64,000 bases of DNA from assembly GCF_016920785.2 (NCBI RefSeq), contig NW_024609884.1:31850080-31914079 (forward strand), in the 5' to 3' direction. Below the pieces are notes generated by a model. That model was not told the origin of the DNA. It saw only the letters and a program-made list of their open reading frames with translations, and made no database searches. This document shows positions 1-11,167 of this stretch, piece by piece; position 1 is the stretch's first letter, and each line of letters opens with the position of its first letter. The position numbers and the translations under genes were made by a program. The DNA comes from Ixodes scapularis. Taxonomy: Eukaryota > Arthropoda > Arachnida > Ixodida > Ixodidae.

Positions 1-185
1 ACGGCGACGCCGCTCAAGCTGGAAACTGGCGCCTAAGAGCTGCGCTCTAAAAATTGCTGTTATAGCATTGCAGAAGGGATAGAAGCATATATCTCAATCT
101 TAACACTCAATGAGTTTGATAAAAAGGCGAGGACTTTAAATTCAGTATTGTCGTTCAATTCCTGTCATCCTATGCCAATAACTTA

Positions 186-368
186 TACCCATGCCACACG
201 GGCAACTTGAATGCCATTTACAACGAATGACATTTGAACGATCGGCCAATCGGCGCACGACACTTCAAGCGTAGCACATTCTACGCACAACAGATCGCGA
301 GCCGATTCGTCGATCACCCGAATGTCATTCGTTAAAATGGCATTCGAGTTGCCCGTGTGGCACAGGTA
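186..368. mobile_element. Foldback MITE, about 183 bp, beside the first gene
   Basis: The two ends are long imperfect inverted copies of each other. The left end reads ATACCCATGCCACACGGGCA and the right end is the reverse complement of ATACCTGTGCCACACGGGCA. Pairing continues inward through the AATGCCATT and AACGAATGACATT blocks, so nearly the whole unit is one hairpin of about 80 bp per arm. It has no coding capacity. A TA at each edge fits a TA-targeting (Tc1/mariner-type) MITE, but the TA may also be part of the repeat. It lies about 150 bases upstream of the putative splice acceptor of the first gene. Confidence 0.75.
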
Positions 369-539
369 TTAGAAATTTGTTCCCATTGCATACTTTGCAC
401 TATTTAAAAATTAGAAAGTGAATCTGTTATATCACTTAGCATGCCAGCCGAATCAGAACAGTGAAAACCGCTCGATGTTATTGAGTGCAAAGTCCATCCT
501 TAGTTCATCACATAGCGGCTTGAACTGCCAATTACACAG

Positions 540-2144
540 TACTTCCAATGGCTACCCCAATTATACCTCCTAGCCATGCCAAGTTACGGGAGAGTGGAGC
601 AGTCCACCGAAGGCACCTGGACCGAGGAACTGCAGAGACGACACCAGACTGCCTTAATGAAGGAAATCAAAGAGCAGATCTTGTTTAAACCAATCGACCA
701 CTTCTCCCTCACATCTGCGTTCGATAAAGATAGTAGCGAACAATTTCCACGAAGGAGTAAGAGCTCGGCTTCCAAACATCAGGCGCTGATTGACAAACTC
801 GGAGACCTCAGCAAATCGTCACCCTCTCCGTCGTCATCAGGCTATTTGCAGTGTCAGAGGACGGAGCCACTACCCTTGGACCAAGCAGTCGGACAGGGCT
901 CCACCGTGACTAATGGTGGCACATTGATATCCTCAGCCCCACAAGTTGTATCTTCAAAGTCGAAGTTCTTCAAAGTCGGAACACCTGTAGAGTTGTTTGA
1001 TAGAAGGCATGCTACAGGTAGCACGGTTTCAACTCCACAACATGCGGTAAGTCCAACACCAACACCAATTCAGCATGGAACTGACCCAAGTTCCACATGG
1101 ACGCCGACGCCAAAGACACAGGAATTTGTTGGTGCTGAAGCAGTGCATGGGGAAGAGACCACCCGAACCTTCAACCAAACTGCGGTTTCATCATATGTGG
1201 CAGCGACTCCTCGTCATCAAACTGCATGCTCAGTGACGACCTCAGCATTGCGGACACCCAACACCCATCCCGTGTCTGCGCCTATGTCTTGGGCGAATGG
1301 GGATTCTGACCTGGCACAAATGAGAGCAGTTTCGGAGTGGAACAACAGACCCTGCAAAAACGTTTCGACACTGACGTTGAATCAAGCCAAAATGAGACGT
1401 GATACAATCTTGACTCCGTGTAACTTATCTTCGTCAACGGTGATGTCGAGTCCCACTGTGCGGCCGACACCACATTCAAACCCATGCAGAAAAGACGTAC
1501 TAAGCTCGTCGCTGAGGCAACCTCAAGGCACGAAGCTCTTCTTGACACCCGGTAAAAGAGTGTCTTGGAAACCGGAGTCAGTGTGGCACACACCAAACGG
1601 TTCTTTCAGTAGGTCGACGTCAGCATCCCAAAAAATTGAGTCCGAAGTGCCGAGAGAGAAGGGAGTCGACCACGCTTACGACCAGAACACAATTTTACGT
1701 GTGGCATCGATGACACCTCGCAAAGGCTTGAGCTTGGCACTACTTTCTAACCAGAACTTTTCTCCTCAGCCAAACTTCAGTTCTAGCGTTCGGTTCGAGC
1801 AAGGGAACACGGCCTCAGCTACGAGATCACCTAAGCATACCATTGTAGAAGTGGTGCCAGAGTCTCCAGAGAACTCAACTGGCATTGATATGACCCCTCA
1901 ACAACTCATTGCTTCTAAAGAAGTGGAAGAGCCAACACACAAAAGCCTTCATCACGAAGATTCCAACAGGGCTCAACAAACCAGTGTCTTCGAGTCGTCC
2001 AATAACCTCACCGTCACTGCAGTTCAAGAGAGCTGTTCGGTTTGTGGGTGTGGCACCGCAAAAGTAGACAAAGCGTGCCAGACAGTTCCATATTATGCCA
2101 CAACTGGAACCATGTTTGGCAGTCATATGTCTGCACGAGCCTAA
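540..2144 (+). CDS. Unrecognised Ser/Thr-Pro-rich protein, probable terminal coding exon
   Basis: A long open frame runs to TAA at 2142-2144; the first ATG at 576 gives 522 residues. The frame is open upstream of that ATG back to 516, and a possible splice acceptor (TTACACAG) ends at 539, so this is more likely a last exon than a complete gene. The product is rich in Ser and Thr with many proline-directed sites (SPTPTP, TPTPKT, LTPGKR, MTPRKG, RSPKHT, ESPENS), as in disordered CDK/MAPK substrates. The only order I see is near the N-terminus, a basic-acidic, possibly helical stretch (EELQRRHQTALMKEIKEQIL). The C-terminus carries a small Cys cluster (CSVCGC) and VDKACQT. There is no signal peptide, membrane segment or catalytic motif. 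I do not recognise the family. Codon use and the single long frame argue for a host gene, not a transposon. Confidence 0.7.
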   Translation, partial: YFQWLPQLYLLAMPSYGRVEQSTEGTWTEELQRRHQTALMKEIKEQILFKPIDHFSLTSAFDKDSSEQFPRRSKSSASKHQALIDKLGDLSKSSPSPSSSGYLQCQRTEPLPLDQAVGQGSTVTNGGTLISSAPQVVSSKSKFFKVGTPVELFDRRHATGSTVSTPQHAVSPTPTPIQHGTDPSSTWTPTPKTQEFVGAEAVHGEETTRTFNQTAVSSYVAATPRHQTACSVTTSALRTPNTHPVSAPMSWANGDSDLAQMRAVSEWNNRPCKNVSTLTLNQAKMRRDTILTPCNLSSSTVMSSPTVRPTPHSNPCRKDVLSSSLRQPQGTKLFLTPGKRVSWKPESVWHTPNGSFSRSTSASQKIESEVPREKGVDHAYDQNTILRVASMTPRKGLSLALLSNQNFSPQPNFSSSVRFEQGNTASATRSPKHTIVEVVPESPENSTGIDMTPQQLIASKEVEEPTHKSLHHEDSNRAQQTSVFESSNNLTVTAVQESCSVCGCGTAKVDKACQTVPYYATTGTMFGSHMSARA

Positions 2145-2960
2145 AAGAAGGCAAGGTGGCATCAATTATGTGTATTCGTTTCAATACTCGGGGATGATGC
2201 AGTTCCTTTAAATGTATGTACACTACTCGTGACCCAAGTCTGTACCAGACTCTTGAGTTTTGTTGATGTGTTGTGTCCTTCAGTAATGTATACCCCATTA
2301 CAGCCCTATTTCTGGTGCAGTCCAAGTGCTGTCTTTGGTGAAAGTGTGCAGATGCCTCTTGTGTGCAAGTGGGTGCATTGCTGTCATAAGGACATCGCTT
2401 AACTCACTGCTCTGGTGTTGGAGCAAGCAAGATCTGCCAAAGAAAAGGTGGAATTAGCCTTGTTCTGTGTACCCAAGTTTCTAAGTTTGTTCCTCTAGGT
2501 TTGTGTTTGTTTGTCTTCAGAGGTTTCTTTTCTTGTTGACTGATTTTTAGGACTCTCGAGATACAAGAGCCAAATTGAAATCTAGAGCATTAAATAATAT
2601 ATAATTATACTTGAAGAAATGCGAGAATATTCTTGTATAAATATGATCTGTCCTACATCCTGTGACCAGTGTGCAGGTGCACCAATTACTTTTTGCCATA
2701 TCCAGCTCACCGTAGCCCAGTCACATGTCATTTGTTGGCAGTAAAGATTGTTTTATCCCACTGATATGGGTGGCGTGTACTATTTCCACTCAAGTTGAAT
2801 GATCCCACGAGGACTGGTATTGTCAGTGTGAACTTCAAGCATAGTCACCTTGGTGTCAGCTGTGAGGAGCTGTCTGGTTTTAGAAGACATTTTTTAATGT
2901 GAAACTTTCTTTGCCTAAGTGTTCGGCATTTCGTGAAGCCTCAATAAAAGTATGGCTGTG
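2145..2960 (+). other. Probable 3' UTR of the Ser/Thr-Pro-rich gene
   Basis: There is no coding frame after the stop at 2144. The tract becomes AT-rich. ATTAAA lies at about 2589 and a canonical AATAAA at 2943-2948, so transcript ends near 2610 or 2965 are plausible. This is inferred from signals only. Confidence 0.4.
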
Positions 2961-3194
2961 AGGCTTGACACTGATTGGTTGACGGGTGAGAGAGGAAAAG
3001 TGAGGGGTGCTCTACACTGACTGGTTAATGGGGAGCTCATGTGACCAGAGGGGTAGGCGAGGAGGAGCTCGACCACCTGTGCGCACTGAGGGAGAGGAGC
3101 TCGAGAGTATGGAAGGCTCTGGAAGATCATCAGGTTTATTAGCCCGATTAGCGATAGTATCGCCTCATTCTAGGAACAACTATCAAGTGTACAC

Positions 3195-3306
3195 AGGGGG
3201 GGGGGGCTATGCAAGATGGCGAGACAAGGCGGGATGAAGGGACCGGGACATCGCAGCAGGCGGCGATGTCCCGGTTTCTTCGTCCCGCCGTCTTGCTTAG
3301 CCCCCA
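3195..3306. repeat. GC-rich hairpin flanked by G and C tracts
   Basis: Arms of about 45 bases (from GCTATGCAAGATGGCGAGAC to its counterpart ending at 3301) pair almost throughout, with GGGACATCGC/GGCGATGTCCC next to a short loop. A G run of about 11 precedes the left arm and a C run follows the right arm. It looks like a very short foldback element. No target duplication was identified. Confidence 0.65.
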
Positions 3307-4480
3307 TGGTGTGCGTTAAGCTATCTGATAAAGACCGTCGTGAACATAGGCATCTGGAAACTCAGTACTATTGCTAAATGTTTGTGATGATAGAATGTTT
3401 TACGTGTGCAGCACAATTTCCTAGCAATTTACCATACATTTTTTCAGAGTGAGATTATTTATTACTTTTACTGAAAAAATTCAAGACTCAATTCTGCATC
3501 TAAGCTACTGCTGGGGGTTTGAGCTGTATCTGGATCAGCAGCTGCTAACTGCCATTCAGTCATTTAACTGAAGCCTGGTGAAGGAGAAGAAAACATTTTC
3601 TAACTGACTTAATTTAGTAGTAGTAGGACCATTTTGGCAGAGAGTCTTGAAAAGAAAAGTTTCCAGCAACAATTTAAGTGAGTATTGTCATTCATACTTA
3701 TCGGAAAGCTCTGCTACTATTTAGTTCACCGTGAAAACGCACACTTTTCTGGGGATTTTTGTTGAGTACACAAGCACCTTTCTTACCCATTCTGCAAAAC
3801 CAAAACATGGCAAATATAGTAATATAGAAAAGTGCCCCTACACACGTCTGTGCAAATAAAACTTATTGGCAAGAAGGAGTCGCAGCTAGAAAACACTGAA
3901 AATCATATTCTATTGGAGATAACATTCTTGCACTGTTTATTCTAATACACTCGCAAGTAATTTCTTTTTTCTTCTATTTGCCATGTGATGATTTCGTAAG
4001 CAAGTTCCCACGAAATAGGACGTTTGGCTATTTTCAGGCAATATAATGGAACGGTAGAAATGAACCTCTAAAACAGGACTGTCAAACTGGATTTGATATA
4101 AAGTAGTGTTTTGGCAAGGTGATCGAACTATTGGTGACTCCATCAAAATCGACGCCGCGTAGCGGCAACGCCGAGAAGCTCAAGAAGAGGTCGTTTCGAC
4201 TTTTTCGTCTGCTATCGCTACTTGGTTCTCGTAGGCAGCATAAAAACAAACAATGTCTCTGTGATTATTTTTATGCTTCCACGGTGTCATTCCTACGCAC
4301 TGACTAGAAGAAGGTTTCTAATGTCGAAAAATCGCTTTGCTTTCATATGTAACACCGATTTTACAGTGCAGTGCAAGAAATTTATGGTGGTCCGCGTGCT
4401 GAACACTGAAACAGCCTCTTTTTGTCTGCCATTTTGCCTAACCAGTGCACCCCCTATAGTTCGTTGGAGCACTCTGACCT
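3307..4480. other. Non-coding AT-rich DNA, nothing recognised
   Basis: No long frame, splice-flanked exon or repeat structure was recognised. Short frames here lack codon bias or family similarity. Confidence 0.5.
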
Positions 4481-4940
4481 GTTTGTTGTTAGCGAGCCTT
4501 CATACATGTGCCGTGTGCGCATATGAAGGCTCCCTATTTGTTGTCCCCGCACCTCGGTGTTTACCCAACACAAGGCCTGTGGACATGCCCACGGGCCTTG
4601 TGGGCATGTTCACGTCTCAACGTAAAAATACTAACAATAAACGTAACTTCGTTTATTGTTAGTTCCAGATCTCTCCCGAAAGCAGTCATCGGAGTATGCG
4701 AGCTTGACCCACTTCGGCTTTTGTGCTGAGCTGGGCATATGCGCCGTGCATGCTGCATGGTTCATGCAGGCCGGAGCGGCAATAAAAGAGCCCCTCCTCC
4801 CCCTCGGGCAACTGCGAACACGAACTCCAGCCAAACGCCGACATGGCGTTCGGTTAAGTCAGCCGAGCGCTGAGTCATTTTTATTTGTTGTCCCCATTCA
4901 TGTAGTTCTGAAGTTAGCCGGTTGGGATGCCAAGGTCTGA
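4481..4940 (+). repeat. Possible degraded LTR-like repeat containing a palindrome
   Basis: The tract has an AATAAAAGAGC polyadenylation-like signal near 4780 and two copies of ATTTGTTGTCCCC (near 4537 and 4879). It also has a short palindrome, CTAACAATAAACG at 4631-4643 against CGTTTATTGTTAG at 4650-4662. This could be a solo LTR or an unrelated interspersed repeat. No clear TG...CA ends or target duplication were found, so the call is weak. Confidence 0.25.
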
Positions 4941-5170
4941 TCTTCTCCCTAACAGAGCCAAGCTATACCTAATTGAAATTGAGTGAATTTACAAACCTTT
5001 GTATATGCAAATAATCTTCAATCTTGTATTGAAAAAAAGAAAAACAAAAGTATCACGAATGATGCAGGTTGTCGGGCATCGGGACAAAGCAGGTTGTCGG
5101 GGCATCTCTGCCTAACATATATACCCTTTCATAACAGCCAGTTTAATTTTGAAAATTTTACTGCAATATA

Positions 5171-5613
5171 CAGGGTGTCAGAAAAAAATATTACAGGGTT
5201 TGTTTTATCGCAAAAATAAACTAGGCATCATTGAACGCTCATTCTCCGCCCAAAGGTAGCGCTAGAGGTCACAACCAGATGCCAAAGTTTCAGCCCGATC
5301 TGATACCTTATTCAAAAGTTATAAGTGATTTTCTGAAAATTTCCATGGGAAGATGCGGCCGACGGAGTTTTTGAATACATGGGGCTCTATGGGGGCGCCA
5401 GAAACCGAAAACGGGCAAAAATGGGCTTCATTTTCCCATTGAAATTTTCAGAAAATCACTTATAACTTTTGAATAAGGTATCGGATTGTGCTGAAGCTTT
5501 GGCATCTGTTTGTGACCTCTAGCGCTACCTTTGGGCGGAGAATGAACATTCGGCGATGCCTAGTTTATTTTTGCGGTAAGAAAAACCCTCTAAATTTTTT
5601 TTTTGACACCCTC
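5171..5613. mobile_element. TA-flanked foldback MITE, copy 1 (CAGGGTGTC ends)
   Basis: The element begins CAGGGTGTCAGAAAAAAA and ends TTTTTTTTGACACCCTC. Its two halves pair for nearly 200 bp (for example GCTCATTCTCCGCCCAAAGG against CCTTTGGGCGGAGAATGAAC). A TA precedes the left end. A second copy lies at 16650-17094 with the same organisation. The terminal motif and TA flank fit a non-autonomous Tc1/mariner-type element. There is no coding capacity. Transcription through it would give a long double-stranded hairpin. Confidence 0.85.
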
Positions 5614-5719
5614 ATAGATATTATCATTCGCAAAGTTTCAGTTCCTTTTTAAATACACCATGCGCATGTGTGCACCATCCCACTTTGAAAGTGTCCTTTC
5701 CTCCAACCACGCGGTTTCG

Positions 5720-5774
5720 CTGCGGAGAAGCAACACCCGCGGAAGGAAGCTCCACGGGTGTTTCTTCTCCGCAG
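5720..5774. repeat. 20-bp-arm hairpin
   Basis: CTGCGGAGAAGCAACACCCG (5720-5739) and CGGGTGTTTCTTCTCCGCAG (5755-5774) are inverted copies with one or two mismatches around a 15-base loop. Its function is unknown; it may be a micro-foldback element. Confidence 0.6.
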
Positions 5775-5831
5775 TGCACTAGTGCTCGGTAAGAAGCGCA
5801 TTAAACCGGGTAACCCGGCACGACCAGCACC

Positions 5832-5935
5832 TGGAAAAGTATGAATATCGCAGTTCATCTCGAAGCGAATATTGAATAGTGTATTATTCGAAACTGCTAT
5901 TTTAAATTTCAAATATTTGCACAACACTAGAATAT
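5832..5935. repeat. Solo arm resembling the GTGCGAATATT repeat family
   Basis: The sequence is rich in CGAATATT, GAATAG and TATTCGAAA motifs like the ends of the larger element at 11168-12524, and it ends in TTTGCACAACAC. It appears to be a truncated relative. The similarity was judged by eye. Confidence 0.3.
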
Positions 5936-6102
5936 ACGCAATAAAAGAAACTAAATTCAATGCTGTAAAAAGAAATACATGCACAATTCACAACTTCATT
6001 TAAAAAAAATAAAATGTGTTCATGCTTTGATAAAACTTAACGGTGCAATCGGAGGCTCATACGCCATTGAAGAAAATGGGCTCTGCACATCTAATTGAAT
6101 GC

Positions 6103-6985
6103 TAGCGTTTCATCAAATGGCATTTTATTGAATAAGTGGATATTTCATTGAATGCCATTTCATCTAATAGTTTGACATCATTTTATTGAATTTTACTCTA
6201 CCAAATTTGGGATGATTATGATGTTTTATCTTTGCATCTCAAGAAACCTAAGCAGTGGCTTTTCAAATTATTTTGATGCTGCTGTCAAATCATATTGGGA
6301 AAATTATTATTGTGTTTCTTTCTTTAATAGAAATGGCAACATTTATTTGGATTCTGATTGTGAATTCCATTGCAAATAAGAGGCAAAGGAATGTGACTTG
6401 CTGAAAAACTGTTCGCGTAAAACATTGTTTAAATTTTTTTTTTTTTATGTGATTATCAAAATTAGTTTAGCAAAAAAATGTTTGCTGCAGTAGGTTGGGA
6501 TCAGTATTTTGTGCATGTCTGTTCATATTCTATTTTAATTGTGATCAAAGCTGCACAAGGGGCTTAGCACTGGTCACCATTCTGCGAGCGTACTAGTGTC
6601 TGATACTCTCATTAAGCTATTTAAAAGTGAGAGTGTAATTAGAATAGTAAAAGATATTAAACACGTTGATAAAACAAAAATACTATATCTGTGTTGTTTT
6701 TTTTCTCTTCATGCCCTCACATTCTCTCTTGCGCATGCATAAGACAAGTGCACACGGGCATGCCTCTTATGTTAAAAGAAAACGACCACTGGAGCCTACC
6801 AGTAGTGATCGATGAAACGGCTTCGATGAAATGGTGTTTGATAAAGTGGCATACACTAAAACGAAGTTTGGTGGAACGGCTTCGATGAAATGGTGTTCAA
6901 TAAAGTGGCATTCACTAAAACGAAGTTTGGTGAAATGGCGTTCGAGGAACCACTTTATGAAATGCCGTTCAATGAAATGTCCAGA
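6103..6985. mobile_element. Foldback-like element with ATGAAATGGCATT repeats in both arms
   Basis: The left side (6103-6190) has degenerate units of the type TTTCATCAAATGGCATTTTATTGAAT. The right side (about 6818-6985) has the same units in the opposite orientation (GATGAAATGGTGTTCAATAAAGTGG, and CACTTTATGAAATGCCGTTC). The right arm contains a 59-bp tandem duplication starting at 6818 and 6877. Arms made of tandem repeats around a unique AT-rich centre recall Drosophila FB elements. The ends and target duplication could not be fixed. Confidence 0.5.
6818..6940 (+). repeat. 59-bp tandem repeat, about two copies
   Basis: The unit beginning CGGCTTCGATGAAATGGTGT recurs after 59 bases (6818 and 6877) with few differences. 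Both copies include TAAAGTGGCAT and ACTAAAACGAAGTTTGGTG. The simple periodic coding frames it creates are not genes. Confidence 0.8.
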
Positions 6986-6989
6986 CCAA

Positions 6990-7640
6990 GATGAAAATGC
7001 CTGCAAAATTTTAGGTATCCTGAATGTGTGGGGGCTCAAATCTTGACAATTAAAAACAAAAAACCCGTGGAAAAAGTTTGCAATGCTTTTGAGCACTTTC
7101 ATTGCCTTGGCCCTGAATCACGGGTACTGAAGGCATGGAAAATTAGCCCAATGCCAGACCTTGACAGGGCAAAGCATGTGAAAAGCGAGGCAGACTGAAT
7201 CTGACGAGTCGACGCACCACGCCGTCGTGCACGTTGCCCTGAACACAGCTGTATGAACCGGCCCGGACAAGACGCCGAAGCATTACTGAGGGTAGGAAAC
7301 TCGCACTGGAGGCAGGACAGCTGAAGGACCTCCGTGCCACATTAATCCTGTCAATTACTATCCTCTAGTTGCACATCACAGGTCGCACCACAGACACAAG
7401 CTCTCGGGTATTTCGGGGCTGGTTCACACAATCGCGTGAACCAGCCTTATCTACCGTGAAGCCCTGGAACACTTCCAACATGCACATCTGTTCCTTATTT
7501 CTTACATGCATGTCATTCTCTCACAATGGCTATGAAGTTATTCTGATTTCTGACAGCGACCATTTCACATAGATTGTGCATAGATCGGATCTCAGGAATA
7601 CTAGTCTAGTCATATGCAGATCAGAATTGTGTTCCAGGAC
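6990..7640. other. Non-coding tract with a small hairpin
   Basis: The only structure noted is the hairpin GGCTGGTTCAC/GTGAACCAGCC at 7417-7446; GTGAACCAGCC recurs at about 7921. No gene was recognised. Confidence 0.4.
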
Positions 7641-7646
7641 TTCTGA

Positions 7647-7885
7647 TAGATGACACTATACTCTGCTTCAGGTTAAGAAAAGCAGGACAAGCTCCACCCG
7701 CAAAGCCCTCCACTCTTTCCACATTATCAAAGCGAACACTAAAGAGGAAGCAAGGCGAAGCGATGGGGGATTTGCCTCCTCTTTGTCGTTCACTCTGCTA
7801 AAGCAAAAAGAGTGGAGGGCTTTGCGGTCAGAGCTTGCCCTGCTTTTCTTCACCTGCACCAGAATATAGTGTGCCAGTGTGGTCT
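7647..7885. mobile_element. Foldback element, about 240 bp
   Basis: Inverted arms of about 110 bp are visible. The left arm contains AAGAAAAGCAGGACAAGCTC and GCAAAGCCCTCCACTCTTT. The right arm is the inverted form (AAAGAGTGGAGGGCTTTGC, then GAGCTTGCCCTGCTTTTCTT). Outer bases ACACTATA/TATAGTGTG also pair. There is no coding sequence. The exact ends and target duplication are unclear. Confidence 0.75.
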
Positions 7886-8134
7886 CTCGCCGTAAGTTGC
7901 AAGCGGTCATAATGCAAATATGTGAACCAGCCTTGACTGGGCTAGTGGCGTCACTAGGGTCAGCAGCATCTGTGGCCAGTGGCGGCGTCGTATGCATTGC
8001 TGGCACAAACGGGGGGCGCTGCCAGCCCTCCATGATCGCAATCAAAAGCGCGCCAATAAACGTCTTTCTCAGTGATCACCGCTTGCAGTTGTGCCCCTAC
8101 ACACGGTCCACAGTGTGTCAGAAGGCACATTGGG

Positions 8135-8735
8135 TTCCTATCGTTTCGTCGAAACTCATTTCGTAAAATTACGTTTCATGGACACACGTTTCATGGACGC
8201 GCAATTTGTCTACATGATTGTTTCATTGACACTCTGTTATGTCCGGGCAGCCATCGCCGGCTGTCGGAGTATTTTAATGAAAGCAAGAACCCATAAGGGC
8301 TAAACGATCAGTTCGGTAGTCAGTTTAAAACAAGAACATGAGCGAGCGTGCACCCTGGCACGCGCTCCAGGTCAGGGCCATACCCCATAGTTGGTGGCGA
8401 TGATGATAGTGCTGTGCCGCCGACACATCACATTCGTTACGCGCATTGCACGTTGTAGGGACATTTCATTGCACGTGTATCACTGGGGTGCGTGTTAACC
8501 CATCCAGCCACCCCGTTTATGCTGCTTCGCGATGAGTCTGCGGCGGCTCATTACAAAAATGTTAACCCACCTGTACACTCCGCTTCGCGGCGACAGTTTG
8601 ATGCAGCTTATTATTACAAAAAAAAAAAATTAATTTTTGCTGATGAAACGATTTGTCCATAAAACAATCTGTCTATGAAACATTGTGTGTTGATGAAACG
8701 TCGTTCAATGAACTGATTGCTACCGGTCGCGTATA
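8135..8735 (+). mobile_element. CGCTTCGCGGCG minisatellite element, + copy
   Basis: The copy starts GGTTCCTATCGTTTCGTCGA, continues through repeated GTTTCATGGACA units, GCGCATTGCACGTTGTAGGGACA and CACTGGGGTG, then two rounds of a unit of about 60 bp (GTTAACCCACCTG..., CGCTTCGCGGCGACAGT, GGCTCATTACAAAAATG). It ends with GATGAAACG repeats and CAATGAACTGATTGC. The same order of blocks occurs inverted at 12656-13040. A segment of about 150 bp at 8240-8430 is absent from that copy and may be an insertion. No coding capacity was found. Confidence 0.7.
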
Positions 8736-8939
8736 GCTTGTACTCACTCGCCTGAAGTTTTCTTGCCACCCGAAGGGATTTAGTTTGGTTGATCAAATGC
8801 CATTTCATCGAAAGACGTTCTAGAGAACGGGCACGTTTTATCGAAGCTCGGTTTGGAGAAAGTGGAGCCCCAGTTTAGAGAAACGCCGTGTTTTCTAAAG
8901 AAATACTGTTTAAAAGAAGTCTCCCCTACCTTGTGCGTG

Positions 8940-9075
8940 TATTACTGGGGCACCTGTTAAACCCCCCCCCCCCCCTTGTTTACACCGCTTCGCGGCGACA
9001 GTCTATGGTAGCTCATTACAAAAATGTTAACCCACCTGACCCATCTGTACATGCCGCTTTGCAAAAGCTGGATTC
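8940..9075 (+). mobile_element. Fragment of the CGCTTCGCGGCG element
   Basis: The fragment holds CACTGGGG, CGCTTCGCGGCGACAGT, AGCTCATTACAAAAATG, TTAACCCACCTG and a second degraded unit, in the order of the 8135-8735 copy. A run of about 13 C at 8960-8975 interrupts it. It abuts the left end of the next element at 9078. Confidence 0.6.
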
Positions 9076-9077
9076 GC

Positions 9078-10080
9078 TTAAAGGGGCCCTGCAATCATAT
9101 TTAAGCATCTGCCTTTTTTGCGGTTTCCACGTCTCGTGGGGTCCGGGCAAGCCATCGGGCACAGGGAGAGTAACTAAATATCAGTGCATCATATTTTAAC
9201 CGGACGACGCGGAAACCTCCTCCCCCGACGGGGGCGACCCGCGGTACCGAAAGCGCGCGATATGTGACGTCTTTGGTCTTGGGCTTACTACTGGTCAGAG
9301 CCACTAAAAGCTTCTTTTAGTCGAAATACAAAATATAAGTGGTGCGAACTGTTTCAATTATTCATAAAAGTAGTTTTTGTTCTGTATTTTAGACAGAAAA
9401 GAAACAAATGCAGTTTATAAAGTATGGAAACTAGAGATGACCCGTCGACATACCCGCCAGCAAGCGGTGGATAAGGCAGCGCATACTAGAAAGGAATAGT
9501 GGGATCAGGCGCCGACACGGAAAGGTCCCGGATGTACGCGGCAACGCTGCGGTCGAACGCTCGGAGCTGGTCGGATACGGGACTATCCGACCGGCTTCGA
9601 GCGTTCCAAAGGCCTTCGGCGAGCAGCTTTGTCTTGCAGTTTGGCCGTTTCGCAGTATGGCAGCGCGAAGTGGCTCCCGTTCTGAACCAATCTTTACCTT
9701 CTGTTTGCTGTCATTTGTGGCCAATGAGGCGTCATGCCAAATCGTGCAGCAAATGCAATGCGCAGCAAATGCAATGCGAGCCGCCCTGGCTGCCCGCTTC
9801 ATACAGGCTATCCAGAACATGCTTTAGCGGCGCCCTCTCGAGCCGTCGGCTCGGAGTGCGGCAGCCGTGAGCGCTCGCTGAGCTCACGGCCACTCAAGCA
9901 AGCAAGGACGTCATGAAGGAGGTTATTTTTTGCTTGTTTTTGTAATTTTAATTTGCCTATAACTTTTAAAATAAAGCGAAATTCGAGAAAAGAAAAGTTT
10001 CATTAAGTTACTACGTTCAGTGCGATCAGGTTCGGTGCAAATTAAAAACCGGTAAGAAAGTCCTTGCAGGGCCCCTTTAA
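9078..10080. mobile_element. TTAAAGGGGC-ended TIR element, about 1 kb
   Basis: The left end TTAAAGGGGCCCTGCAA (9078-9094) and right end TTGCAGGGCCCCTTTAA (10064-10080) are perfect 17-bp inverted repeats. Inside are a hairpin near 9554-9607 (GAACGCTCGGAGCTGGTCGG against its inverse) and a 16-bp tandem duplication CAGCAAATGCAATGCG at about 9747-9778. No transposase was seen. Relatives with the same kind of end occur at 26949-29531 and 32352-32986. The TTAA at each edge could be a target site shared with the TIR. Confidence 0.8.
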
Positions 10081-11167
10081 AGGAGGCTCATTGCCATTTT
10101 CTTTAAACTATGGGTTTCTCTATAAAGGGATTCGATAAACTGGGGTCGGTAAAACAACGTTAGCTAAAACAAGCTTCTCCAAATCGCATGCCTCCGCACC
10201 CATAGATCTTGCAACGTATCCAGGAGCTTTGGGGATGGTAGCAGCTAGGGATGTCATATTTCCCGCTGTCACTGTTGTAGCCATTTGCAGCAGCAAGGTT
10301 GCGTGACTGTTCGGCAATGGCTTGCTGTTAGTCCGTTTGAGAGCTAAGCCTACTTCGCCGGAGTCATTGTGTCACGGTGGCAATCAGTTCATCGAACAAT
10401 GTTTCATCGACAGATTGCTCCATCGACAGCACAGATTAGCTTTTTTTTGTAATAATCTGTATCAGACTGTCGCCGCGAAGCGGCGTGTACGGGTGGCCTC
10501 AGGCAGGGGGGTAAAGGTGGGTGAGGAGGAGTGGCAAATCCCCTGCGCCGACATCCTGGGTCCCGAGTCAAAGATCGCGAGAGCGACAGAACACGAGAGA
10601 AAAAAACCAATGTTGCCAGCTGAAGGACGGCAGTCGCAATGGTAATTGCGAAGACTGAAAACTTTCAGCCATATAAACAGTGATAATCTAACGTTGTAAA
10701 CTGAATTCTGAGCTATTCTAACGCTTATAAAAAGCAGTATACTCATTACGCTGCATTAACTTCCCTTCTGTTGAAATCTCGGAAATCTGGTGTTTGCTTG
10801 GTTTCGTATTCCTGGGGCACGCCCCCTCGCGCCCCGCCAGCGAGGACGGTTATCTAGTTTAGCGTTGATGCAAGGCCGTACATCTGCGCGCTATGCAAAA
10901 AGAAAGCTTCGAAAGGAACGCGAATATCTTTCCACCGGTAAGTTCGTGGATTGTTGAAGTTCATGAAACTGCTCTGATGATATAATTATATTGGTGAAAT
11001 CGAAGGCAGTTGGTAACCATGTGTGGGACCCCCGAGGGTCTGCCTGCATGCTCTGCCGCTTGCGGCAGCCAGAATGCATGGGAAAATGGTGGACCTTTTC
11101 CTCTAGAGTTAGTATGTATGATCTCTATGGCCTCAGGTGGGTTAACAGTTTTGTAATGAGCCGACAC

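Noticed and set aside
4481..4940. Confident solo LTR
   Set aside because: Polyadenylation-like signal present, but no TG/CA ends or flanking duplication found; kept only as a weak repeat call.
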